Shown piece by piece: positions 48,104 to 56,141 of a stretch of 64,000 nucleotides of DNA. Source of the DNA: a virus; the IMG/VR virus record IMGVR_UViG_3300042486_001336, positions 1-64,000 of that record; one strand, 5' to 3'. The notes beneath the pieces were generated by a model that was not told the origin of the DNA, ran no database searches, and saw only the letters and a list, made by a program, of their open reading frames with translations. The first letter of the stretch is position 1. Each line of letters begins with the position of its first letter. A program made the position numbers and the translations under genes.

Positions 48104-48193
48104 GGAACGTTGACTGAGTGGTCGAAAGTGTTTCCCTGCTAAGGAAATGTAGGGGCAACTCTACCGTAGGTTCAAATCCTACACGTTCCGCCA
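48104..48193 (+). tRNA. tRNA-Ser (GCU)
   Basis: 90 nt class II; acceptor GGAACGT/ACGTTCC, anticodon stem TTTCC/GGAAA with loop CTGCTAA, GCCA end. Confidence 0.93.
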
Positions 48194-48213
48194 ACACATA
48201 TAGATACTTTTAT

Positions 48214-48288
48214 GGGGAGTTAGCTCAGCGATAGAGCATCTCGTTTACACCGAGTCGGCCGGGGGTTTGAATCCCTCACTCCCCACCA
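48214..48288 (+). tRNA. tRNA-Val (UAC)
   Basis: 75 nt; acceptor GGGGAGT/ACTCCCC, anticodon loop TTTACAC, T-loop TTTGAAT (one change from TTC), ACCA end. Confidence 0.9.
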
Positions 48289-48321
48289 CTTCTCCCCCTG
48301 AAAAACAAAATGAACTATAAT

Positions 48322-49050
48322 ATGAAAAAACAAACACAAATCGTTAAAGTCGGACTTATTGCAGCACTTGCTGCTCTTAACTATGCCTATGCAGGCCCAA
48401 TCGAAGACGCTCCTTCAGCATTCACGCCGGTGACGCTTGAAACTGGCTACTCTTCTGATAAGGTTTGGCGTGGTGCTGATCTAGGTGCAAATGAAGCAAA
48501 TGCAATCGTCAAAACGACAACTGAACTTCCTGCGGACGTTTCGTTGGCACTTAGCGCTGACTATGCAAACGCTGAAACAACTGGGAAGGACGAAGCTACT
48601 GAGCTCTCTGCAATCTTTTCTAAGAGTGTTGCTGACTATCTCGTATCTTTGAGCTATACCTGGTATTCGCAAGACTATGCAGGACAGGAAGGACAATCGC
48701 AAGAAGCTGGCTTGACTGTATCACGTGCAGTTGGTCCAATCGATCTTTCGCTTACTCAGTATGTCGGACTTGTTGGTGACAATAACAGCTATAGCGAACT
48801 TGCTGCAACATACAGTGATGATTTTGGATCTTCATTGATGCTTGACTTTCGCGCTGAGCTTGGCTATCTCGCTCAAGAAGGACAGTGTACTCACTTTGAG
48901 ACCACTGTGTCGACTGACATTCCAGTTGTGCAAGGCGTGACCGCTGTTCCGTTTGTCTCATACTCACTTGGTCTTGATGACTCGGTTGGTGTGCATTCAG
49001 ACATGAAGAATCTTTTCTTCGGTGGAATTGAGTTTAAGAAGACATTCTAA
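48322..49050 (+). CDS. Secreted outer-membrane beta-barrel protein
   Basis: 242 residues from ATG 48322 (48310 is an in-frame alternative). Signal peptide KVGLIAALAALNYAYA with cleavage before GPIEDAP. The mature part alternates polar and hydrophobic residues in strands (ADYLVSLSYTWYSQDYAG, IDLSLTQYVGLVGDNNSYSE) and ends in KKTF with a terminal Phe, the outer-membrane insertion signal. GYSSDKVWRGADLG resembles the start of small bacterial OMPs. It sits between tRNA genes with its own terminator. Possible role: changing the cell surface or blocking other phages. Confidence 0.75.
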   Translation: MKKQTQIVKVGLIAALAALNYAYAGPIEDAPSAFTPVTLETGYSSDKVWRGADLGANEANAIVKTTTELPADVSLALSADYANAETTGKDEATELSAIFSKSVADYLVSLSYTWYSQDYAGQEGQSQEAGLTVSRAVGPIDLSLTQYVGLVGDNNSYSELAATYSDDFGSSLMLDFRAELGYLAQEGQCTHFETTVSTDIPVVQGVTAVPFVSYSLGLDDSVGVHSDMKNLFFGGIEFKKTF

Positions 49051-49072
49051 TATTATAAGAATATAAAACAAA

Positions 49073-49106
49073 AACGGAGCCTTCTCTATGTTGGCTCCGT
49101 TTTTTA
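49073..49106 (+). terminator. Intrinsic terminator
   Basis: AACGGAGCC and GGCTCCGTT stem with T-run (TTTTTT). Confidence 0.85.
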
Positions 49107-49109
49107 TTT

Positions 49110-49193
49110 GGGCAAGTGGTGTAATGGTAGCCACGCGGGTTTTAGAAGCCCGTGCAGTGATGCGTGAGGGTTCAAGTCCCTCCTTGCCCACCA
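49110..49193 (+). tRNA. tRNA-Leu (UAG)
   Basis: 84 nt class II; acceptor GGGCAAG/CTTGCCC, anticodon stem CGGGT/GCCCG with loop TTTAGAA, T-loop TTCAAGT, ACCA end. It begins within the terminator's T-tract region. Confidence 0.9.
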
Positions 49194-49195
49194 AC

Positions 49196-49654
49196 TTAAT
49201 AGTTAGTCTTGCCAAAGCTGTAAAGCATTGGATTATCACTTGATCCGGTGCCGGTTGTAGTGACATCCTTTTTAGCTGGAGTAAATGCATAAATCTCACG
49301 TTGAGCACGATCTGCATCAATCCATACTTCTTTATAGTTGCTGTCGCGAATGAGCAGCATTGGCGCGCCATGAATATGAGCATAGCCAACACACTCTCCG
49401 CGAATGCTGTCAGAGCCAGAGTGAACTTCAAGATATTTTCCAAAGAGTGGAAACTTGTCTACTTGTCTGTTTACAGTATCGACAAATGAACCAAAATCGT
49501 CTTTGCTTATGAGATCTTTTCCAATGTAGATGCCTTTGCCTTTGGCACGATAGCTCGGAAAGGTTACAATGCCTTCGCTTAATTGTTCTTGAGACAACAC
49601 ATGTGCAGCGGCAGAAACCAATGGGTCTTCTTTGTATGATGTGAAATTATTCAT
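49196..49654 (-). CDS. Late protein with DPL/AA-type N-terminal module (minus strand)
   Basis: 152 residues. NNFTSYKEDPLVSAAAHVLS then QEQLSEG is the module shared with the divergent genes, ending in an LSE site before Gly. The body has beta strands (GIYIGKDLISKDDFGSFVDT; MLLIRDSNYKEVWIDADRAQ) and no known motif. A TATAAATA box on the minus strand lies 9 bases upstream. One of only two minus-strand genes in the window. Confidence 0.75.
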   Translation of the reverse strand: MNNFTSYKEDPLVSAAAHVLSQEQLSEGIVTFPSYRAKGKGIYIGKDLISKDDFGSFVDTVNRQVDKFPLFGKYLEVHSGSDSIRGECVGYAHIHGAPMLLIRDSNYKEVWIDADRAQREIYAFTPAKKDVTTTGTGSSDNPMLYSFGKTNY

Positions 49655-49663
49655 AATCTATCT

Positions 49664-49671
49664 TATTTATA
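49664..49671 (-). promoter_or_regulatory. T4-type late promoter, minus strand
   Basis: TATTTATA on the + strand, i.e. TATAAATA for the minus-strand gene; it forms a divergent pair with 49694. Confidence 0.72.
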
Positions 49672-49693
49672 CATTTTTCGAATTATGAAATTG

Positions 49694-49701
49694 TATAAAT
49701 A
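49694..49701 (+). promoter_or_regulatory. T4-type late promoter (TATAAATA)
   Basis: Exact octamer 7 bases before ATG 49709. Confidence 0.78.
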
Positions 49702-49708
49702 GTCTTAT

Positions 49709-50278
49709 ATGCAACCCTTTGACAACTATAAAAATGACTCTCTTGTGAGTGCTGCAGCAACGATTCTGGAGGGCAAGACCTCAGACGGGTGTCTTCAAGA
49801 AGCACAGAGCGCAATTATAAAACGCCTATTAGCAGAAATTGACAATTTAAATAGAAGTCAAATGCAAGAATTTTTACTTGCATTTGCAGATCATATGGAC
49901 GAGATGACAAAATATGCATCATCACGTGATCACAAAGGCAATCCAAGAGGCGTCATTAAAAAAATAAGTGATCACCTCTATGACGCAGCAAGAGCAGCAA
50001 GCGGATTAAAGACCGGTGAAAAGTATGGTTATAATGAAGGTGTTGAAGATAAAGGTGAGACACTACAGGAATATTACACCGCTAAATTTCCACTTGCTAA
50101 AAAGGCAATGGGAGCAGTGCGCAATCTGGATGAAGATGAAATGGAAGATTTCTTATTTGCGCTTGATGGATATTTTGACGGAGGAGAAAGTTCTGGTTAT
50201 AAAGAATCAAGCAACATCTCTGCATTAATCTACAAGGCAGCACAAATTTGGAAAAATAGAAACGAAAGATATGCATAA
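49709..50278 (+). CDS. Late protein with DPL/AA module and duplicated helical domain
   Basis: 189 residues. Module: DNYKNDSLVSAAATILEGKT. Two related helical units follow: KRLLAEIDNLNRSQMQEFLL (then AFADHMDEMTKYA) and KKAMGAVRNLDEDEMEDFLF. The same unit recurs in the 687-residue protein at 51.2 kb (QKLITSIDMLSPKDYLVFLQ), so this domain is shuffled within the locus. Overlaps the next gene by 8 bp. Function unknown, probably packaged. Confidence 0.72.
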   Translation: MQPFDNYKNDSLVSAAATILEGKTSDGCLQEAQSAIIKRLLAEIDNLNRSQMQEFLLAFADHMDEMTKYASSRDHKGNPRGVIKKISDHLYDAARAASGLKTGEKYGYNEGVEDKGETLQEYYTAKFPLAKKAMGAVRNLDEDEMEDFLFALDGYFDGGESSGYKESSNISALIYKAAQIWKNRNERYA

Positions 50279-50768
50279 AAACCCGCTTATAGAAGCAGCA
50301 ACAAGAATCCTTCAAGGCAAGCCCGAAGACTTACAAGAGTCTTTTATGCGTTTGCCTGGACATGTCATCAACAATGAATTATACACGCTAGGCAAATCAT
50401 TTCAACAATTTGTTGATTCAATAAAACGTGGCGATGACTTTGATCCAAAGAAGATCAACTCACTTATAACTGCATTAAATTCCATAAAGTCTTCTGCAAA
50501 AACTTTTAAAGATGGAGAAAGTGTTCCTGTTTCATATCAGTATGGAAACGTAAAGGAAGCTGCCGAACAAGACGCAGGCGAGTATGACGCTGAAGGCAGC
50601 ATGGCAAAGACCGCACTTCGCACAATCATTCGCAACGCAAAAGGATTGCATGACATGCTAAGCGACGACGAAAATTTACCAGAGCACGTTCAAGCAAATC
50701 TTGTAAAGGCAGAAGAATATGTTGTCAGTGCTCGTGACTATATTGAGAGCACAAAGGAAGCAGAATAA
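50271..50768 (+). CDS. Late protein with DPL/AA-type module
   Basis: 165 residues. HKNPLIEAATRILQGKPEDL then QESF forms the module with an LQE site. The rest is helical (RTIIRNAKGLHDMLSDDENL). An internal KEAAEQDAGEYDAEGSMAKT linker resembles those of the polyprotein. Function unknown. Confidence 0.68.
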   Translation: MHKNPLIEAATRILQGKPEDLQESFMRLPGHVINNELYTLGKSFQQFVDSIKRGDDFDPKKINSLITALNSIKSSAKTFKDGESVPVSYQYGNVKEAAEQDAGEYDAEGSMAKTALRTIIRNAKGLHDMLSDDENLPEHVQANLVKAEEYVVSARDYIESTKEAE

Positions 50769-50777
50769 ATAAGACAT

Positions 50778-51221
50778 ATGAATAATTTTCATTACAACCA
50801 AGACCCGTTGTATGCCGCTGCAGCAAAGATACTCGGCAGAGAATCATTAACAGAAGATGCATCGCATGCGTCTGCCCTTAAAGAACTTAAAGCTTCTAAG
50901 GGTGCTGCAATGATAAAGTCAAAAAACAATCATGTATTTGGTAAAAATGGTGGATTTTCTGCAGCTCAAGAAGACGCTGACACAATTGCTATTATGATTT
51001 TCAAGCAGTCGAACAAAGGGTGGATTACCAAGACCACATTCTATACAATCGAAAAAGAAGATGGCGAAAGTTATTTTAATGTCTATAGTCAAGACGTAAC
51101 ACACATCGCAAATCCAAAGACGTCTGCTGAAAAGGTCTATGAGATTGCAAAGCAACACAGCGACAGCAAATACTATTTCAAAACCTTCGATCAAAAATTA
51201 GAAATTAACGAACTAAACTAA
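50778..51221 (+). CDS. Late protein with DPL/AA-type module
   Basis: 147 residues. NNFHYNQDPLYAAAAKILGR then ESLTEDAS: module ending in LTE. The body (DTIAIMIFKQSNKGWITKTT) is a small alpha/beta domain. A GAATAAATA box lies just upstream. Its first 20 residues are almost the same as those of the next gene. Confidence 0.7.
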   Translation: MNNFHYNQDPLYAAAAKILGRESLTEDASHASALKELKASKGAAMIKSKNNHVFGKNGGFSAAQEDADTIAIMIFKQSNKGWITKTTFYTIEKEDGESYFNVYSQDVTHIANPKTSAEKVYEIAKQHSDSKYYFKTFDQKLEINELN

Positions 51222-51223
51222 AT

Positions 51224-51231
51224 ATAAATAA
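51224..51231 (+). promoter_or_regulatory. T4-type late promoter (TATAAATA)
   Basis: Exact octamer 8 bases before ATG 51240. Confidence 0.76.
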
Positions 51232-51239
51232 ATTAACAC

Positions 51240-53303
51240 ATGAATAACTTCCACTATCACCAAGACCCGATGTATGCTGCAGCTACAGCAATTCTAACTG
51301 GCAAAACTCAACTGCAAGAGTCTGATACTCTTGACGAAGCAATTGATTGGAACCTTATCCAATCAATGTATGTAAAAGACATTATTGATATTGTAGCAGC
51401 ATTAGTAATTGGAGGAGGAATTGGTGTAGCTGCTATATTTGGTGGCGCAATAAAAAGATATCTTTCAGATAAAGCAGACGAAAGAGACGCAAAGGAGTCT
51501 GCACAATTCTTAAAGAGCACACTTGATAAAATCTTAAAGGACAGCAAATCAAAAGAGCTTATTTCACAAATTAAATCTTTTCCTTATTCATCAAAATCTA
51601 CAGAAGAAGCTAAAAAGAATAACGAAGAGCGTAAAAAGCTAGTTAGAGCTTATAGTGCACGTCTCAAAACATTATTAAGCGATGATGAGTATGCATTGAT
51701 AAATGACATCTATAACAATACCATTCGTGAAAGCGCTGATACTCTTGAAGAAGGAGTCGAAGACGTCAAGTCAATCGTCGACACCCTAAAGGTTGGCGAC
51801 ACTACAAACTTTGGCAAGGTGTTAGAAATTGGGACTAACAGCATTACATTCAAGGCAAAAGATCTTCCAAAGACAACAATTGCGTTTAATCAACGCAAGA
51901 TGGGCAGCTCAGAATTTTTACTTCTTAAAACAATCAAACTAAAGGAAGAGACTGAACTTGAAGAAAAGGACGTTGCTGAAGCATACAAGCCATTACGCAA
52001 GCCAGCCGACCTCATCGACGAATTACAAAGCATAGTCGACGCCCCAGATTCAAAACTTTGGGACGTCACAAGTGTGTCTATTCGTTTAAGTCATGAAGAC
52101 ATCTTTGATCGTTTTCCAAAGATTTATGACTATGTTGAAGATATGTGGTTTGAAATTATGCAACCAAATGGTGCTAAAAAGACAAAAGAAATTGCTAAAA
52201 AAGCAATTGAAGCAGTGCGCAAGTATTATCCAGACCTCAACAAATCTCAGAAAAGCAATCCAGTCTATAAAGAAGAAGAGAGCATTGAAGAAAAAACAAT
52301 TGATGAAGCAATCAACTGGCTTGGTGACTATCTCCCAACTTCAGAAAAGAGTCAGTTTGGCGGATATCGTCCGACAATTATTGATAAGAAAACTAAAAGA
52401 GTTATATACCAAAGTGCGGTTAGATACAATGCACCTCAAGAGGCAAAGGATCACGCTGAAGAATATCTCAAGCAAAAGTCAAAGGGCATCAAAGAGCCAA
52501 AACTTCCTCATGTCGGCACATACAAAGAAGAGTCTGATTGCCCCGATGAAAAGATGGATGAAGCAGCAGATGCGGCACTCAAGCGCCGCAAGCAAGTTGA
52601 CATGGCCCGAGTAAATGCTGGAACTATGAGTCGCGATGACTATAATAAAAAGTATAAACTTGGTAAATATCGTCCAGCCGGCAGCAAATTGTCTGGTCCA
52701 GGTGGAGTCTATAAAAATCTTGTTAAGGAGGAAGAGACACTCGAAGAAGCTGTTCCAACACCAGCTGTACAAAAGCTTATAACATCAATTGATATGCTAA
52801 GCCCTAAAGACTATCTAGTTTTCTTACAGGCACTCGCAGACAACGCGCAAGGCATCGCTAATATGTCACAAGCAGGAAAAGATGGAAAGTCAAATGCAAA
52901 TGCATGGAAAACTGTAGCAGATCATATTTCTACAGCAGCTGATGCCTATGCAAAGCGTCCAGTTCGCCTGGAAAACATAGAAGTAGAAGGCGAGTCTCTC
53001 GAAGAAGCCGCTAAAATTACTCCAGTAAAAGGAAAATATATCTTCTTTATTCAAGACCGCGAACTCTATCAACTCGACCCATATAAACTGCTTGCAAAGA
53101 CTGATTTTGATCGAATCTCTAGCAGCAAACTTATGTCACACATGAAATTAGGCAGCGAGTGGAAAGCAGTATCAGTTGCATGGGGAACAGATCTTCTTGA
53201 GATTGGTGCACTCGAATCTCCAAAAGATATATCTGATGCAGAGCAATGGTATGTTGTGCCCCATCTATACGACAAAGTCACACATCTTGCATTGATACAC
53301 TAA
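51240..53303 (+). CDS. Putative modular prohead polyprotein
   Basis: 687 residues. The front NNFHYHQDPMYAAATAILTG is the shared module. Seven LxE-like sites followed by Ala or Gly split the chain: TLDEA (about 30-34), TLEEG (168-172), DVAEA (244-248), TIDEA (353-357), KMDEA (438-442), TLEEA (500-504), SLEEA (586-590). The pieces between are distinct small domains; one has a Gly-rich membrane helix (IIDIVAALVIGGGIGVAAIF), one (504-589) matches the repeated helical unit of the 49.7 kb gene. The rule (L/I)xE then a small residue is that of the T4 prohead protease, so the protein may be cut into several packaged peptides. Confidence 0.68.
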   Translation: MNNFHYHQDPMYAAATAILTGKTQLQESDTLDEAIDWNLIQSMYVKDIIDIVAALVIGGGIGVAAIFGGAIKRYLSDKADERDAKESAQFLKSTLDKILKDSKSKELISQIKSFPYSSKSTEEAKKNNEERKKLVRAYSARLKTLLSDDEYALINDIYNNTIRESADTLEEGVEDVKSIVDTLKVGDTTNFGKVLEIGTNSITFKAKDLPKTTIAFNQRKMGSSEFLLLKTIKLKEETELEEKDVAEAYKPLRKPADLIDELQSIVDAPDSKLWDVTSVSIRLSHEDIFDRFPKIYDYVEDMWFEIMQPNGAKKTKEIAKKAIEAVRKYYPDLNKSQKSNPVYKEEESIEEKTIDEAINWLGDYLPTSEKSQFGGYRPTIIDKKTKRVIYQSAVRYNAPQEAKDHAEEYLKQKSKGIKEPKLPHVGTYKEESDCPDEKMDEAADAALKRRKQVDMARVNAGTMSRDDYNKKYKLGKYRPAGSKLSGPGGVYKNLVKEEETLEEAVPTPAVQKLITSIDMLSPKDYLVFLQALADNAQGIANMSQAGKDGKSNANAWKTVADHISTAADAYAKRPVRLENIEVEGESLEEAAKITPVKGKYIFFIQDRELYQLDPYKLLAKTDFDRISSSKLMSHMKLGSEWKAVSVAWGTDLLEIGALESPKDISDAEQWYVVPHLYDKVTHLALIH

Positions 53304-53325
53304 TACTAATTAAAAAATAATATAG

Positions 53326-53358
53326 AAAAGCCACTCGGGTCACTCTGAGTGGCTTTTC
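53326..53358 (+). terminator. Intrinsic terminator
   Basis: AAAAGCCACTC pairs with GAGTGGCTTTT, followed by CTCG; near-symmetrical, so it may work for both strands. Confidence 0.82.
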
Positions 53359-53427
53359 TCGTATATATAACTCTATAGAGGACGCGGTTGTCTTCTATAC
53401 TTAACACACACAAACACACACAATAAA

Positions 53428-53646
53428 ATGAATAAAAACGCATACGAAATACGACTAGAGGTATTGCAACTCGCTCATGGCGATATTATGACGCAATATC
53501 ATGAGGCATTAAATTGTCAAAAAGAGACGATTTATCAGGACGGACAGGAAACATCAGACTTGTCTACTGTAGATGTCACACTACCAGCTGTATCTAAGGT
53601 TATCGAAAGAGCAGAAGAACTCTATGCATTTGTGCACGGAGCATAA
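53428..53646 (+). CDS. Conserved small phage protein
   Basis: 72 residues. MNKNAYEIRLEVLQLAHGDI is a start I recall from small conserved proteins of T4-like phages. A long A/C-rich leader (ACACACACAAACACACACAA) precedes the ATG. Function unknown. Confidence 0.7.
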   Translation: MNKNAYEIRLEVLQLAHGDIMTQYHEALNCQKETIYQDGQETSDLSTVDVTLPAVSKVIERAEELYAFVHGA

Positions 53647-53694
53647 AGGTTAATAGCGAGTAGCCAGTGTTGTATTGCGCTGGCTACTTTTATA

Positions 53695-53722
53695 TTTACA
53701 AATTAAAAAAGATTGTTATAAT
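53695..53722 (+). promoter_or_regulatory. Early sigma70-type promoter
   Basis: TTTACA (53695-53700), 16 bp, TATAAT (53717-53722); ATG 53729 follows after 6 bases. Confidence 0.75.
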
Positions 53723-53728
53723 AACAAC

Positions 53729-53983
53729 ATGAAAATCAAGGATAAAAATGGTGCTCAGTTTGAACTCGATGATTGCACAATTCTTCAAATTACTCTTAAT
53801 AAACTGCGAGAAGTATATGACTGGCAATCAAACTACTATATTGACACTGCAAACAATAAAGTATTAAAGACAGAAACATACCACACAACTCATAGTTGGG
53901 ACACTACGAGTGAAGTGCGTGATGCGACAGTTGATGATTATCGCTTTTCTGCAGTGCTTGCTAAATTAGTTTGTGGGAGATAG
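53729..53983 (+). CDS. Small early protein
   Basis: 84 residues from ATG 53729. Beta-rich (AQFELDDCTILQITLNKLRE). It runs toward the minus-strand gene and overlaps it by 18 bp at the 3' ends. Function unknown. Confidence 0.65.
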   Translation: MKIKDKNGAQFELDDCTILQITLNKLREVYDWQSNYYIDTANNKVLKTETYHTTHSWDTTSEVRDATVDDYRFSAVLAKLVCGR

Positions 53984-54778
53984 CTTATGTTTTGTAATTG
54001 GCACTCGATAGAGCCAGTGTACTGAGTCACTAAATCCTGAGCCCCAATGATGCACACTAAACTGATGTATATGTCGTGCTCGTGATAGGATAAAAAAATC
54101 TACTAGTGTGTCAAGCGCAGAATCATTTTCAAGTGCCATATGACTTGGAACCGTAGAAGTGCATCTCAAACCATATTTTTCTGCTAAGATGCGCTTACAT
54201 TCAGCCGAGTCTGACATTATTATGCATGGACGTGTAGTAGAATCTTGTATAGTTTTTACAACAGATAACCTATCAATAAGTTGTTCCATTGTATAGTCAA
54301 CAGTGTCTCCTATTTGAGTGCCAAATGAAAGTATGTCACCGACGCGAACATGAATAACTTCATAATCTGTCAACGAATCTAATGCAGCAACTATTGCGCG
54401 TTCACACTCTTCAGTTGGTTGCAAATATTTTCTAACAGACTCTACTATTCGCCTTGGTAGTTTAAATACTGGCCATACATTTGTGTAAATATGTAAATTA
54501 TCCCGCCGTAAATTTTTTAGATTTATTTGATTTTTAAGATTGGTTTGTAGTGCCCGTAGAGTGGCATTTTGAATGTCTTGTAAATCTAAAATTTTATTTG
54601 TATTTGGAGGTGTAACCGAACATTGATTTTGTAAATATTGACCAATTGGGTGCTGCCTAAAATCAATTTCAAATGGTATACTATATTCCACGCATAGTTG
54701 ATTTGCCGCGATTGACCCTCGTATAAAATCACCCAATCCCATCCCCCTTTCTTTTGCAAAGTATGTGTGTATGAGCAT
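53966..54778 (-). CDS. Glycosyltransferase, fucosyltransferase-like (minus strand)
   Basis: 270 residues from the minus-strand ATG at 54778. MLIHTYFAKERGMGLGDFIR is followed by DYEVIHVRVGDILSFGTQIG, IIMSDSAECKRILAEKYGLR and a Ser/His-rich motif FSVHHWGSGFSD. The HVRxGD motif and the late Ser motif match the O-fucosyltransferase/alpha-1,2-fucosyltransferase superfamily. With the neighbouring glycan genes it may modify host surface sugars or virion glycans. Confidence 0.7.
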   Translation of the reverse strand: MLIHTYFAKERGMGLGDFIRGSIAANQLCVEYSIPFEIDFRQHPIGQYLQNQCSVTPPNTNKILDLQDIQNATLRALQTNLKNQINLKNLRRDNLHIYTNVWPVFKLPRRIVESVRKYLQPTEECERAIVAALDSLTDYEVIHVRVGDILSFGTQIGDTVDYTMEQLIDRLSVVKTIQDSTTRPCIIMSDSAECKRILAEKYGLRCTSTVPSHMALENDSALDTLVDFFILSRARHIHQFSVHHWGSGFSDSVHWLYRVPITKHKLSPTN

Positions 54779-54790
54779 GTTATTATTTAT

Positions 54791-54798
54791 TATAAATA
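54791..54798 (+). promoter_or_regulatory. T4-type late promoter (TATAAATA)
   Basis: Exact octamer 6 bases before ATG 54805; a TATAATAAATA on the opposite strand could serve the minus-strand gene. Confidence 0.76.
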
Positions 54799-54804
54799 AA
54801 ATAT

Positions 54805-55461
54805 ATGAAAATAACGCGTGAAAACATTGCGATTTTAGAGAATGATACTCATATATCACGTTGGGTTGAAGAAAGTGGCCGCCTCGATCATGATCGCTAC
54901 GCGTTGCCAATCATTTTAGAATATATACAACCTGGTTATACAGTTGTTGATGCTGGTGCATTTATAGGCGACCACACACTTGCATATTGTGATGCAGTTG
55001 GTAAAAATGGAGACGTTTATGCATTTGAACCAAATCCTGCAGCCTTTGAATGTTTACAATATAATTGCGGTTCAGCAAATTTATTTAATTGTGGACTATC
55101 AAACTGTGACGAAGAAGTAAACTATTCAGTAGATAATAATGCTGGAGCTGGCCGAATATCACAACAGTCTGGTGATGGTTCATTTTGCATAAAAACTATA
55201 ACACTAGACTCACTAAACCTGTCTGCTCTTGATTTTTTTAAGCTTGATATTGAGGGTTATGAACTCAATGCTTTAGAAGGAGCAAAAGAAACAATTTCAA
55301 AATATCGTCCAGTTTTTTGGATTGAAATTAATGTCGGTGCCCTTGCGCAAAATGGCAAAACTGCGCATGATATTGAAAACTTTCTGTCTCAATTTGGTTA
55401 TGACATAATACCATTCCCTGAAGTTGGTGAACAATATGACATACTTTGCATACCGCAATGA
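54805..55461 (+). CDS. FkbM-family SAM-dependent methyltransferase
   Basis: 218 residues. SAM site VVDAGAFIGDHTLAYCDAVG, then VYAFEPNPAAFECLQYNC and the FkbM signature FFKLDIEGYELNALEGAKET. FkbM enzymes usually O-methylate sugars. It is coupled to the next gene by ATGA, so three glycan genes form an operon from one late promoter. Confidence 0.88.
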   Translation: MKITRENIAILENDTHISRWVEESGRLDHDRYALPIILEYIQPGYTVVDAGAFIGDHTLAYCDAVGKNGDVYAFEPNPAAFECLQYNCGSANLFNCGLSNCDEEVNYSVDNNAGAGRISQQSGDGSFCIKTITLDSLNLSALDFFKLDIEGYELNALEGAKETISKYRPVFWIEINVGALAQNGKTAHDIENFLSQFGYDIIPFPEVGEQYDILCIPQ

Positions 55462-56141
55462 AAACTGATATACTCATACGTTCGTATCGCAATGACTTTA
55501 AATGGTTGTGGCATTCTTTAAAAAGTATACATAAATATGGTAAAGAGTTTGAAACTCTTCATCTTGTAGTCCCAGAATCTGATGTTCAACTGCTCGCTCA
55601 CCTTACAGCAGAGAATGTACATGGCACAGTTGATCAATGTGATGGCTATCTTGCGCAACAGATTACTAAATTACATGCAGACACGTGGTGTTTATCTGAC
55701 TATATTCTTCATGTTGATAGTGACTGTATTTTTTATAAAGATTTTTCACCAACTTGTTTTTTTAAAGATAACAAACCTATTATGCTTCGCGAAGAATGTT
55801 CTAATAGTCCATGGAATGCGATCTCTGAAAAGACTCTTGGTTGGTATGATAGTTATGAATATATGAGAAGACATCCAATTATATATCCACGATGGATATA
55901 TAACGAGTTTAGAGCATGGATAATGAAAAAACATAGTTGCAGCCTTGAACAATGGATATGCCAACAACAGCGTAATGAATTTAGTGAGTTTAATACTCTT
56001 GGTCAATGGGCGCATAAAGTTTATCCTGAAGCATTTTCATGGTGTCACCCAAGCGAAGTTCCAGAATATTGTAAGCAATATTGGTCATGGGGAGGATTGC
56101 AAGATGATATAATCAAAGACATTGAAACATTACTGGCATGA
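55458..56141 (+). CDS. Glycosyltransferase with DxD motif (DUF6492-like)
   Basis: 227 residues from ATG 55458. DILIRSYRNDFKWLWHSLKS opens a GT-A-like fold and ILHVDSDCIFYKD has DxD for metal and nucleotide sugar. The C-terminal FNTLGQWAHKVYPEAFSWCH region is duplicated as a broken fragment 700 bp downstream. Coupled by ATGA to the genes on both sides. Confidence 0.75.
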   Translation: MKTDILIRSYRNDFKWLWHSLKSIHKYGKEFETLHLVVPESDVQLLAHLTAENVHGTVDQCDGYLAQQITKLHADTWCLSDYILHVDSDCIFYKDFSPTCFFKDNKPIMLREECSNSPWNAISEKTLGWYDSYEYMRRHPIIYPRWIYNEFRAWIMKKHSCSLEQWICQQQRNEFSEFNTLGQWAHKVYPEAFSWCHPSEVPEYCKQYWSWGGLQDDIIKDIETLLA

